NCBI GenBank assembly: GCA_035712345.1
Contig: DASTAY010000028.1
Location: 1 to 29,244 of the forward strand
DNA length: 29,244 nt
DNA from: VRUE01 sp035712345
GTDB lineage: Bacteria > Actinomycetota > Thermoleophilia > Solirubrobacterales > 70-9
Reading direction: 5' to 3'
Shown here: positions 1 through 7,004 of the stretch, in pieces
Numbering within the stretch: position 1 is the stretch's first letter
Layout of the letters: the number at the start of each line of letters is the position of its first letter
Notes under the pieces: generated by a model
Databases searched by the model: none
What the model was told of the DNA's origin: nothing
The model's input: only the letters and a program-made list of their open reading frames with translations
Translations under genes and position numbers: made by a program

Positions 1-121
1 CTCGATACCGGGCCAAGAGCTTGTAGATCCAGCTGCGATGAACGCCGTGGGCCTTCGCCAGCTCTGCGACCGAGCGGCCTTCGACCAGATGCGCCTCGAC
101 CAGGTACCGCGCCTTTGCCAC
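1..121 (-). CDS. IS481-type transposase, N-terminal fragment (cut by window edge)
   Basis: The reading frame starts at a GTG (complement of 119-121) with a GGGAG purine run about 8 nt upstream, and runs off the left edge after 40 codons. The peptide starts VAKARYLVEAHLVEGRS and continues with VAELAKAHGVHRSWIYKL and LARYR. This is the helix-turn-helix that opens IS481-type transposases and binds the element ends. The DDE catalytic core would lie beyond the window. Whether the full gene is intact cannot be judged. Confidence 0.7.
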   Translation of the reverse strand, partial: MAKARYLVEAHLVEGRSVAELAKAHGVHRSWIYKLLARYR

Positions 122-191
122 AGGAGATCTCCCTTCGTCGGGTGTCTCCTATGTCTCGACACAGATGTCGCCTATCTATTGAAACCGGACA
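1..191 (-). mobile_element. IS481-family insertion sequence, one end only
   Basis: The transposase 5' end lies at the window edge, reading leftward. Upstream of it the DNA has a pattern seen at IS481-type termini: a tip starting TGTCCGGTTTC on the minus strand (ending at base 191), followed by clustered TGTC/GACA words between about 150 and 191. The rest of the element is outside the window, so the second terminal repeat and any target duplication cannot be seen. The exact tip is inferred. Confidence 0.55.
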
Positions 192-209
192 CCGCCGGGG
201 GCATTTGAC

Positions 210-1615
210 GTGGACCGCCCTACTGGGCCTCGTGGGCACCACATTTGGGCATCAAGCGGAGTGTCTGAGGAGCGAGCAATCAGCAGAGCCTCCTCTCGGC
301 GTCACCAGAATGGAGCGGAGCCGTCTGGTTTCATCGGCCACTTGACCAGCTTCCTTCAACGAGCTCTGGCCTGGACTGGCGAGCAGGCCTTTCGACTGTC
401 CCCGGCGGCATGGGCAGGTTTGGTGATTGCGTCGGCTGGCGCGCTCTCGGCTGCGATCGCGGCGAATGCGGATTGGAGGGTTGTCTATTTTGCAGCCGCC
501 ACCGTCGCAATCACGGCTACGCCTTTGGGTCGATGGCTTTGGCTGAAGCGGCCCGGCTTCAGGCCGTCGATCGTGCTCGCTCGCTTCGGAGACGAGGCTG
601 GAACCCATCCGGGTGTAATGGCGGCCCACCTCGCCCAGTTGCAGAGGCGACTTGCCGGTGATGACCTACTGGGAAAGGTGCTCGAGATCAGAACCGTGAA
701 CGCCGCAGTCAATCCAAGCGCAGCACGCAGGATTCTCCGGCACACCCGCAGCTATGCCGTAGTCGGTGGCAGTGCGCTCGTCGTCGGGGGAAGTTCACGC
801 TGGGACGCCACCTTAACCGTGGCCTGGCCAGACCTATGCCTTTAGGGGGCCACCGGGGACGAGCAGCGTTCGCCATGGTTTTGCGCCGCCCGCACAAATG
901 GGAATCGGTGGGGATTACGAACTTCCGGTCAGCACCTTGACCGCCAGCGACTTTCCAACTAATCACGCGGATGGAATCGAAGCCTCACTTTTTAATGATT
1001 GCCAGCTGGGGAACCTTCCAAGTATCAGCAAACAATTGTTGATGAAAGCCGAAAGAAAAGCGGGCGCTCTGCCTATGGCGTTGAGAGCCGCCCTCGAGAA
1101 TGCCAAGGCCGGCATAGCGGCCCACGAGGGCGGCAGTCCCGCTGCCGCCGCCGAGGCACTTGAGCGGGTCGGAGAAGAGGAAGTCGATCACATCAGCCTC
1201 TGGAACACTGTGGCGACCATGTACCTCGAGTGCGAGGTTGCCGATCCGAAATTTGGAACCGCCGCTCGGCTTCGCGCTTCACTTCGCGCGCCAAGCGCGG
1301 AGCCGGACAATCCAGTGGCAAACTTCAACGTCGGGGATCATCCACTTCGGCGAAAAGCGATTTACGGACGCCTACCCTTATCTGAGCGCCGCCACCGAGC
1401 GATCCTCCGAGCTGCACGATCAGTTTCCGATCCTCTTCTTCCTCGCTGCTTGTGAGGAAGAACTTGGCGAGATGGGGGCTGCCCGAGCGACCCAGAGACG
1501 CCTCATCAAGGTGACAACGCGCTGGTGGGAACGGCCCTTCGCCATGTCATACGTGCGTTCGCATTCCCCCGCCTTGGCGGTACTCCAGACTCCCGTCCCC
1601 CGAGCAGTTGAGTAG
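210..1615 (+). pseudogene. Membrane-anchored TPR-like protein, broken by two frameshifts
   Basis: Three overlapping reading frames on the same strand read best as one gene. Frame one (210 or GTG 261 to 845) has two hydrophobic segments, around AAWAGLVIASAGALSAAIAA and VVYFAAATVAITA, then an alpha/beta stretch starting IVLARFGDEAG. Frame two (open from 817 to 1455) continues with helical, TPR-like sequence such as AAAAEALERVGEEE. Frame three, ending at 1615, carries GEKRFTDAYPYLSAATE and FFLAACEEELGEMGAA. At 1333-1336 a GGGG run separates the second and third frames. Removing one G gives the smooth TPR-like join NFNVGIIHFGEKRF. The first break lies between 817 and 843. I do not recognise a named family. 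The architecture suggests a cytoplasmic-membrane protein with protein-binding repeats. It could be a decaying island gene or a sequencing artefact. Confidence 0.5.
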
Positions 1616-1638
1616 CCATCGCCGATTTCCCGTACAAT
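1608..1638 (+). promoter_or_regulatory. Candidate promoter of the tacA/tacT-like operon
   Basis: TTGAGT at 1608-1613 and TACAAT at 1633-1638 are separated by 19 nt. Transcription would begin near 1645, only a few bases before the ATG at 1649, so the antitoxin mRNA would be leaderless or nearly so. An ATG at 1637 overlaps the -10 hexamer and is therefore unlikely to be the start. Confidence 0.45.
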
Positions 1639-1648
1639 GTCCGGATTC

Positions 1649-1918
1649 ATGGAGCCGACCGTGAGTCCAAAGACCCGCCGGATCGAAGTCCGGCTGAGCG
1701 ATGAGGAGCGCGAGCTTGATGCCGCCGCCGCCTCGGCGCTGGGCGAGAGCCTGAGCGACTTTTTCCGCCGCGCCGCGCAGGCGCGGGCGCAGGAGGTGCT
1801 GGCCGACCGGCGCACGATCGCCCTCAGTGAGGTGGAGGCGGGGCGCTTCCTCGAGGCGCTGGAGCGGCCCGACGAGGGCACGGTAGCCCGGCTCGAAGAT
1901 CTCCGCCGTCGCGCGTGA
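1649..1918 (+). CDS. TacA-type antitoxin (DUF1778)
   Basis: This 89-residue protein opens with the ribbon-helix-helix signature TRRIEVRLSDEERELDAAAA and continues SLSDFFRRAAQARAQEVLADR. The C-terminal toxin-neutralising segment contains IALSEVEAGRFLEALERPDE, which matches the usual DUF1778 layout. TacA-type proteins bind operator DNA as dimers and wrap a GNAT toxin, blocking its active site. The ATG at 1649 is preferred over the ATG at 1637, which lies in the predicted -10 box. The stop overlaps the start of the acetyltransferase gene by 4 nt (GTGA), as expected for a coupled type II toxin-antitoxin pair. It lies at the very end of the island, where such modules often act as maintenance systems. 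Confidence 0.85.
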   Translation: MEPTVSPKTRRIEVRLSDEERELDAAAASALGESLSDFFRRAAQARAQEVLADRRTIALSEVEAGRFLEALERPDEGTVARLEDLRRRA

Positions 1919-2430
1919 CCGAAGCGGCGGCGCTCACCGAGCGCTACGACCCCACAGCCCACGAGGTGGCGGATTTTGCCTGTGGCGAGGAGTCGCTCGA
2001 CCGCTGGCTGCACCGCTACGCGGGCCAGGGCGAGCGACGCGACGCAACTCGCACCTTTGTTGCCGCCGAGCATGGCTTGGTGCGCGGCTACTACACGCTC
2101 GTAGCCGGCCAGCTTGAGCACGCCGAAGCGACCGAGGCAGTGCGCAAGGGGCTCTCGCGGCACTTCCCAATTCCGGTGGCGATCCTCGCCCGTCTAGCCG
2201 TCGACGAGCGTCACCAGGGACAGGGGCTGGGCGCGTCCCTGCTCAACGATGCCCTCGAGCGGATATGCAGAGCTGCACACGAGGTCGCTGTGCGTGCGGT
2301 AGTCGTTCACGCCATCAACGACGCAGCTGTGGGCTTTTACGAGCGCTTCGGCTTTCGGGGTCTGAGTGAAGCGCCGAGGAGCCTGATGGTCACGTTGGCC
2401 GAGCTCAAAGAAGCAGGCTATGGCCGGTAG
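1915..2430 (+). CDS. TacT-type GNAT acetyltransferase toxin
   Basis: This 171-residue single-domain GNAT protein starts at a GTG inside the antitoxin stop. The acetyl-CoA pyrophosphate loop RHQGQGLGASLL is at about 99-110. The C-terminal FYERFGF at 141-147 carries the tyrosine (about 142) used as general acid in this family. The N-terminal ALTERYDPTAHEVADFACGE and the motif CGEESLDRWL are typical of GNAT toxins partnered with DUF1778. Known TacT/AtaT-type toxins acetylate the amino group of aminoacyl-tRNAs and stop translation. The substrate here is inferred from family and context only. The gene ends 5 nt before the tRNA-Lys fragment. Confidence 0.85.
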   Translation: MTEAAALTERYDPTAHEVADFACGEESLDRWLHRYAGQGERRDATRTFVAAEHGLVRGYYTLVAGQLEHAEATEAVRKGLSRHFPIPVAILARLAVDERHQGQGLGASLLNDALERICRAAHEVAVRAVVVHAINDAAVGFYERFGFRGLSEAPRSLMVTLAELKEAGYGR

Positions 2431-2435
2431 AGTCC

Positions 2436-2476
2436 CTTTTAAGCCGCGCGGCGCGGGTTCGAATCCCGCCGGGGCA
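2436..2476 (+). other. 3' fragment of tRNA-Lys(TTT): attachment-site scar (att)
   Basis: These 41 nt read as the 3' half of a tRNA. They comprise anticodon loop CTTTTAA (2436-2442), 3' anticodon strand GCCGC (2443-2447), a 5-nt variable region, the T arm GCGGG-TTCGAAT-CCCGC (2453-2469), and acceptor strand CGGGGCA (2470-2476). The bases 5' of the loop do not complement GCCGC and belong to the end of the toxin gene, so no functional tRNA can form. Tyrosine integrases that use tRNA genes commonly recombine within such a 3' segment and leave a truncated copy at the far end of the island. The intact tRNA-Lys should lie at the other end, upstream of this window. Confidence 0.8.
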
Positions 2477-2483
2477 TGAGGCA

Positions 2484-2882
2484 ATGGCCACGGTCAGCGT
2501 TCGATACATAGTCGACGACGTCGACGAGGCGATCGCCTTCTACTGCGATCGGCTCGGGTTCGCCGAGGTGATGCACCCGGCGCCGACGTTCGCGATGCTC
2601 TCGCGCGGCGATCTGCGCTTCATCCTCAGCGCCCCCGGGGGTGGGCCCGGGGGCGGCCAGTCGATGCCGGACGGCGCGCGGCCCGCGCCCGGCGGGTGGA
2701 ACCGGATCCAGATCGAGGTCGAGGACCTCGCCGCCGAGGTGGAGGCGTTGCGCGCCGCCGGAGCGTCCTTTCGCAACGAGATCGTCGAGGGCGTCGGCGG
2801 CAGGCAGATCCTCGTCGAGGATCCCTCCGGCAACCCGATCGAGCTGTTCGAGCCGACGATCGACGAGGCGAGGCTCTCGTAG
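2484..2882 (+). CDS. VOC-family (glyoxalase/bleomycin-resistance fold) protein
   Basis: The 132-residue protein has the paired beta-alpha-beta-beta-beta modules of the vicinal-oxygen-chelate fold. The first module is VRYIVDDVDEAIAFYCDRLGF followed by a RGDLRFILS strand. The second has IQIEVEDLAAEVEALRAAG and ends VEDPSGNPIELFEP, with the glutamate usually used as a metal ligand. A glycine-rich loop (GGGPGGG, about 52-58) sits between the modules. The members differ widely in reaction (isomerases, dioxygenases, drug binding), so no substrate is assigned. It is the first gene after the att scar and is therefore likely part of the native chromosome. Confidence 0.85.
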   Translation: MATVSVRYIVDDVDEAIAFYCDRLGFAEVMHPAPTFAMLSRGDLRFILSAPGGGPGGGQSMPDGARPAPGGWNRIQIEVEDLAAEVEALRAAGASFRNEIVEGVGGRQILVEDPSGNPIELFEPTIDEARLS

Positions 2883-2953
2883 CGACCGGGTTCCACCACG
2901 ACCGCGAGCTGCTGCGCCAGCCCTGCGACGTCGAGGAGCGGGACGAGCTGCGC

Positions 2954-3571
2954 TTGCAGCGGATCCACGACGAGGTCGAGCGCGGTTTCGACGCCCTGCG
3001 CGACGTCGAGGACGGGGTCTCGATCTTCGGCTCGGCCCGGGTGCGCGATGAGGGCCATCGCTGGTACGACCTCTGCCGCCGGACCGCTGCCTGCCTCGCC
3101 GCCGAGGGCTTCACCGTGATTACCGGCGGCGGCCCGGGCCTGATGGAGGCGGCCAACCGCGGCGCCGCCGAGGCCGGCGGCCTCTCGGTCGGCCTCAACA
3201 TCGAGCTGCCCCACGAGCAGCACGTCAACCCCTACGTCAACCGGTCGCTCGACTTCCACTACTTCTTCGCCCGCAAGCTGATGTTCGTCCGCTACGCCCG
3301 CACCTTCGTAATCTTCCCCGGCGGGTTCGGCACGATGGACGAGCTGTTCGAGAGCATCACGCTGATCCAGACCGAACGGATCGAGCACTTCCCGACGATC
3401 CTCGTCGACAGCGACCACTGGGCGCCGCTGCTGCGCTGGATCGACCAGGACCTCGACGACAACGGCCTGATCGATCGCGCCGACATGCACCTCCTCGTCA
3501 CCGCCGACACCACGGAGGAAGTCTGCAACCACGTCCGCCGCGCCAGCGAGGCCCAGCGCCAACTCGACTAG
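2954..3571 (+). CDS. LOG-family nucleotide 5'-monophosphate phosphoribohydrolase-like protein
   Basis: The Rossmann-like core carries both LOG signatures: GGGPGLMEAANRGA and FPGGFGTMDELFES. The family cleaves N-glycosidic bonds of nucleoside monophosphates; some members release cytokinins, others act on AMP or other purine/pyrimidine nucleotides. The start is unclear. The in-frame sequence looks coding from about 2882 (HHDRELLRQP), but no ATG or GTG lies between the VOC stop and the core. The only in-frame GTG, at 2696, would overlap the VOC gene by 187 nt. I chose TTG 2954, which leaves about 17 residues before VSIFGSAR. CTG 2909 is an alternative. It converges on purH, sharing an inverted repeat that holds both stops. 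Confidence 0.8.
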   Translation: MQRIHDEVERGFDALRDVEDGVSIFGSARVRDEGHRWYDLCRRTAACLAAEGFTVITGGGPGLMEAANRGAAEAGGLSVGLNIELPHEQHVNPYVNRSLDFHYFFARKLMFVRYARTFVIFPGGFGTMDELFESITLIQTERIEHFPTILVDSDHWAPLLRWIDQDLDDNGLIDRADMHLLVTADTTEEVCNHVRRASEAQRQLD

Positions 3572-3691
3572 ACCGGCTGGAACCAAGCAGGTCGGGGGAC
3601 GCAGGGAGGATGAGGAGGGGAGCGCACTCCCGTGCGTGACCTGACGAAGCCGACCGAGGACCCCGAGATGCGCCGGTTCCAGCCGGTCTAG
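3568..3691. repeat. 17-bp perfect inverted repeat spanning two convergent stop codons; likely bidirectional terminator
   Basis: CTAGACCGGCTGGAACC at 3568-3584 is exactly repeated in reverse complement at 3675-3691, with 90 nt between the arms. The LOG-gene TAG and the purH TAG each lie in an arm. The enclosed DNA has purine-rich GGGAGGATGAGGAGGGG, followed by a smaller stem candidate around CGCACTCCCGTGCG. There is no T tract, so a classical intrinsic terminator is not proven. An RNA from either strand could form the long stem. Confidence 0.6.
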
Positions 3692-5304
3692 TGCCGGAAG
3701 TGGCGGTGCTTGGTGAAGACCATCGGCAGGCCGGCCGCGTCGCAGGCCTCGATCACCTCGGCGTCGCGTTTGGAGCCGCCGGGCTGGATCACGCAATTGG
3801 AGCCGGCCTCGATCGCCAGCTGGGGGCCGTCGGCGAAGGGGAAGAAGGCGTCTGAGGCGACGGCCGAGCCGGCCAGCAGCGCCTCGGTCTCCTCGCCGCG
3901 CGCCTCGCGGCACTTCTCCACGGCCAAGCGGACCGAGTCGACGCGGCTCATCTGACCGGCACCGATTCCCAGCGTCGCGCCACCCTTGGCGATCACGATC
4001 GCGTTGGAGCGCACGTGGCGCACCACCGTCCAGGCGAAGAGCAGGTCCTCCCACTGCTGCTCGCTGGGCTCGGTCTTGGTCACCGTCTCCATGATCTGGC
4101 GCGGCTCGGGGTCGCCGTCGCGGTCCTGGACCAGCAGGCCGCCGCGGACCCGTTTGACGTCGCGTTCGGCCGGGTCCTGCTGGCGGCTCTCCTCGTCGCA
4201 GAGGATGCGGATCGCCTCCTTCTGCTGCAGGACCTCGAGCGCGCCGTCCTCGAAGCCCGGCGCCAGCAGGACCTCGACGAAGTTCTCGTGCAGCGCCTCG
4301 GCCAGCGCCACGCTCACCGGTCGGTTGATCGCGATCACGCTGCCGTAGGCTGAGACAGGGTCGCAGGCGAGCGCCTTGCGGTAGGCCTCGAGCGCGTCGT
4401 CGCCGATCGCCACGGCGCAGGGGTTGTTGTGCTTGACGATCGTGCAGGCCGGCGGCTCGAAGTCCTCGTTCAGGCGCCGCGCCGAGTCGAGGTCGAGCAC
4501 GTTGTTGAAGGAGAGCGCCCTGCCGTGCAGCTTCGCCACGCCGGAGAGGATGTGGCTGCGCACGCCGACCTCCGAGTAGAGCGCCGCCCGCTGGTGCGGG
4601 TTCTCGCCATAGGAGAGGTCTAGCTCCTTCTCGTAGGAGACCGTCAGGTGTTCGGGGAAGTCCTCGTAGGAGGCCGAGAACCAGCGGCTGATCGCCGCGT
4701 CGTAGCGGGCGACGTGGGTGAAGGCCTCGTTGGCGAGCCAGTGGCTCGTCGCGGCGGAGACCTCGCCGCCCGACTCCTCCAGCTCGGCGCAGACCGCGTC
4801 GTAGGACTCGGGCTTGACGATCACCGCGACGCCCTCGTGGTTCTTCGCCGCGGCGCGGATCATCGTCGGCCCGCCGATGTCGATGTTCTCGATCGCCACC
4901 GCCGGGTCGACTTCGTGCGCGGAGACGGCCTGCTCGAACGGGTAGAGGTTGACGCAGACCAGGTCGATCGGCTCGATCCCCTCGCGCTCCAGCGTCGCCA
5001 TGTGCTCGGGGTCGGCGCGGCGGGCCAGCAGCGCCGCGTGCAGGCGCGGGTGCAGGGTCTTGACCCGGCCGTCGAGGATCTCCTCCTGGCCGGTGAACTC
5101 GGAGACGTCGGTCACCTCGAGGCCGGCCTCGCGCAGCGCGCTCGCGGTGCCGCCGGTGGAGAGGATCTCGACGCCGTGCGCGGCGAGCGTCTTCGCGAAG
5201 TCGGCGACGTCGGTCTTGTCGGAGACCGAGATCAGCGCCCGGCGCACCCGGATCGCGCCATTGGCGGCGATCTCGGATCGGGTGTCTGCGGGGGCCTCAC
5301 TCAT
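3688..5304 (-). CDS. purH: Bifunctional AICAR transformylase / IMP cyclohydrolase
   Basis: This 538-residue protein has the normal family length. It carries out the last two steps to IMP: formylation of AICAR with 10-formyl-THF, then ring closure. The N-terminal cyclohydrolase (MGS-like) domain includes VSDKTDVADFAKTLAAHG and ILSTGGTASALREAGL. The transformylase domain has SYGENPHQRAALY, the catalytic KHNNPCAVA segment, and the family C-terminus TKHRHFRH. The start (ATG, 5304) overlaps the purN stop by 8 nt, so the two genes are probably translated in tandem from one mRNA. It converges with the LOG gene, and an inverted repeat covers both ends. Confidence 0.97.
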   Translation of the reverse strand: MSEAPADTRSEIAANGAIRVRRALISVSDKTDVADFAKTLAAHGVEILSTGGTASALREAGLEVTDVSEFTGQEEILDGRVKTLHPRLHAALLARRADPEHMATLEREGIEPIDLVCVNLYPFEQAVSAHEVDPAVAIENIDIGGPTMIRAAAKNHEGVAVIVKPESYDAVCAELEESGGEVSAATSHWLANEAFTHVARYDAAISRWFSASYEDFPEHLTVSYEKELDLSYGENPHQRAALYSEVGVRSHILSGVAKLHGRALSFNNVLDLDSARRLNEDFEPPACTIVKHNNPCAVAIGDDALEAYRKALACDPVSAYGSVIAINRPVSVALAEALHENFVEVLLAPGFEDGALEVLQQKEAIRILCDEESRQQDPAERDVKRVRGGLLVQDRDGDPEPRQIMETVTKTEPSEQQWEDLLFAWTVVRHVRSNAIVIAKGGATLGIGAGQMSRVDSVRLAVEKCREARGEETEALLAGSAVASDAFFPFADGPQLAIEAGSNCVIQPGGSKRDAEVIEACDAAGLPMVFTKHRHFRH

Positions 5305-5920
5305 CGCTGAGGACGACTCGCTCGTCGTCCGCGTCGATCCTAACCGCGCCCCGCGCGATCATGCGGATCGCCTCCGGGTAGAGCTCGTGCTCGACGGCGT
5401 GGATCGCCTCCTCCAGCGCCGCCCGGTTGCGGCCGCGGGGAACCGGCACCTCGCGCTGGAGGATCGGCGGACCGGTGTCGACCCCCTCGTCGACGAAGTG
5501 GACCGTGACCCCCGTGGTCTCCACACCGGCGTCGAGCGCCTGGCCGATCGCGTCGAGCCCGGGGAAGGCGGGCAGCAGGGCCGGGTGGATGTTGACGATG
5601 CGGTTGCGGAAGCGGGCGACGAAGGCGGGGGAGAGGAGCTGCATGTAGCCGGCGAGGACGACGAGGTCGGCGCCCCGCGCCTCGACCCACTCCGCGATCG
5701 CCGCGTCGCGCGCCTCTCGACCGGCGAAGTCCTCGCGCGGGAAGACGCCGGTCGGGACGCCCGCGTTCCGCGCCCGCAGCAGCGCGCCCGCGGCGGGCTT
5801 GTCGGAGCCGACGCCCGCCACCTCGACCCCCTCGCGCCCGTGCAGCGTGTCGAGGATCGCCTGCAGGTTGGTGCCGGAGCCGGAGGCCAGCACGACGAGA
5901 CGAAACGCGGCACGGCGCAT
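5297..5920 (-). CDS. purN: Phosphoribosylglycinamide (GAR) formyltransferase
   Basis: The 207-residue protein uses 10-formyl-THF to formylate GAR in the third step of purine synthesis. The phosphate-binding loop is LASGSGTNLQAI near the N-terminus. The catalytic Asn/His pair is in NIHPALLPAFPG, and the catalytic Asp is in HFVDEGVDTGPPILQ. An ATG at 5920 (MRRAAFRLVVLASGSG) gives the usual family N-terminus. The same frame stays open far upstream, but that part lies under the divergent flavoprotein gene and looks non-coding. Its stop overlaps purH. A divergent promoter region of about 96 nt separates it from the flavoprotein gene. Confidence 0.96.
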   Translation of the reverse strand: MRRAAFRLVVLASGSGTNLQAILDTLHGREGVEVAGVGSDKPAAGALLRARNAGVPTGVFPREDFAGREARDAAIAEWVEARGADLVVLAGYMQLLSPAFVARFRNRIVNIHPALLPAFPGLDAIGQALDAGVETTGVTVHFVDEGVDTGPPILQREVPVPRGRNRAALEEAIHAVEHELYPEAIRMIARGAVRIDADDERVVLSDE

Positions 5921-6016
5921 CTCTACGTCCTCGGTCGCTCGCGTGCAGAGCACGCCACGCTCCCTGCGTCCTCGATCTGCTTGGCCGCGTTTCGTCTCGA
6001 GCGACTTGGAAGGTCC

Positions 6017-6997
6017 ATGCAATGGCATTATCGCTTCGTGACGATCCTCGAGCGCATGGGTGTGGAGACCCCGATCGTCCAAGCTGGGATGGGCGGGGGG
6101 ATCAGCCGCCATGAGCTGGCCGCCGCCGTCTCCGATGCGGGTGGGCTGGGGACGATCGCGGTTTCCGGCGCGGGCGCGATCGAGAGGGAGCTGGCGGCTG
6201 CGCGGGCGCTGACCGATCGACCGATCGCGGTGAACGTGCTGCTCCCCTTCGCCCGGCGAAGCTGGTTCGAAGCGGCGGCGGCCGCCGATGTCGTCGTCAC
6301 CTTCTGGGGCGCGCCGAAACGGCGTGTCGCCGGCGCCTGGATCCACCAGTGCGGCTCGGTCTCCGAGGCGCGCGCGGCGCACGCCGCCGGCGCGGATGCC
6401 GTGATCGTCCAGGGCGTCGAGGCCGGCGGCCACGTACGGGGAAGCATGCCCGCGCTGGAGCTGCTCGAGCGCGTCCGCGCGGCGGTGCCGCCGGGCTACC
6501 CATTGCTCCTTGCCGGTGGGGTCGCCGAGTCCGCCGATGTCCGCCAGGCTCTGGAAGCGGGCGCGGGCGCCGCCGTAGCCGGGACCCGCTTCCTCCTCTC
6601 GGAGGAGAGCCGCGCCCACGCCGAGTACAAGCGCCGCCTGCTCGACGCGGACGAGACCGTCCTCACCGAGCTGTTCGGCCTCAGCTGGCCGGCGCCTCAC
6701 CGCGTGATCCCGAACGCCGCCACCGAACGCCGCCTCGGCGCCGACTCCCGCGTTCCCGCGCTGAACCGGGCGCTCAACCATCTCTTCGCTCCCGGCGCCC
6801 GCTTCACCCCGGCTTCGACCCAGCGCCGCCTGATTCGCGCCCAGCGCCCCTCGGGCTTCCTGCTGACGCCCCAGTGCCCGACCGACGACGGCCCGCCGAA
6901 TCTGCTCGACGCCGGCCCCCTCTACGCGGGCCAGACGGTCGCCCGCATCGGCGACGTCCGCCGCGCGGCGGAGATCGTCGCCGACCTGACCCCCTGA
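6017..6997 (+). CDS. Nitronate monooxygenase / FabK-like FMN flavoprotein
   Basis: This roughly 326-residue TIM-barrel flavoprotein has the family landmarks in order. PIVQAGMGGGISRHELAAAV is near the N-terminus. WIHQCGSVSEARAAHAAGAD and VIVQGVEAGGHVRG form the FMN phosphate and substrate region with the conserved His. LLAGGVAESADVRQAL and GTRFLLSEES are the second phosphate-binding part. Members oxidise nitronates or reduce enoyl-ACP. The NMO type is more likely from HQCGS and the EAGGH motif, but the reaction is not settled. ATG 6017 follows GGAAGG closely (3 nt); GTG 6038 is an alternative. It lies between purN and purF on the opposite strand, with no obvious purine role. Confidence 0.85.
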   Translation: MQWHYRFVTILERMGVETPIVQAGMGGGISRHELAAAVSDAGGLGTIAVSGAGAIERELAAARALTDRPIAVNVLLPFARRSWFEAAAAADVVVTFWGAPKRRVAGAWIHQCGSVSEARAAHAAGADAVIVQGVEAGGHVRGSMPALELLERVRAAVPPGYPLLLAGGVAESADVRQALEAGAGAAVAGTRFLLSEESRAHAEYKRRLLDADETVLTELFGLSWPAPHRVIPNAATERRLGADSRVPALNRALNHLFAPGARFTPASTQRRLIRAQRPSGFLLTPQCPTDDGPPNLLDAGPLYAGQTVARIGDVRRAAEIVADLTP

Positions 6998-7004
6998 GGC
7001 CTCA
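6995..7004. repeat. Palindrome containing both convergent stop codons
   Basis: TGAGGCCTCA is a perfect 10-bp palindrome. It contains the TGA of the flavoprotein gene (plus strand) and the TGA of purF (minus strand), leaving only 4 nt between the two genes. It is too short to be a convincing terminator on its own. Confidence 0.6.

Noticed and set aside
2436..2476. Functional tRNA-Lys gene
   Set aside because: No 5' half, D arm or pairing anticodon strand is present upstream; only the 3' half exists.
3632..3691. 19-codon ORF inside the inverted repeat as a firm gene
   Set aside because: Its stop lies in the repeat arm and it has only a purine run as a ribosome-binding site; kept as a lead in the findings rather than annotated.
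2540..4054. Long open frame (504 codons) on the minus strand across the VOC, LOG and purH ends
   Set aside because: It runs through three well-supported genes in another frame, is rich in Arg/Ala/Val as expected for a GC-rich shadow, and has no recognisable domain.
4949..6016. Extension of the flavoprotein frame far upstream of 6017
   Set aside because: It lies antisense to purN and the start of purH; the family N-terminus begins just after 6017.
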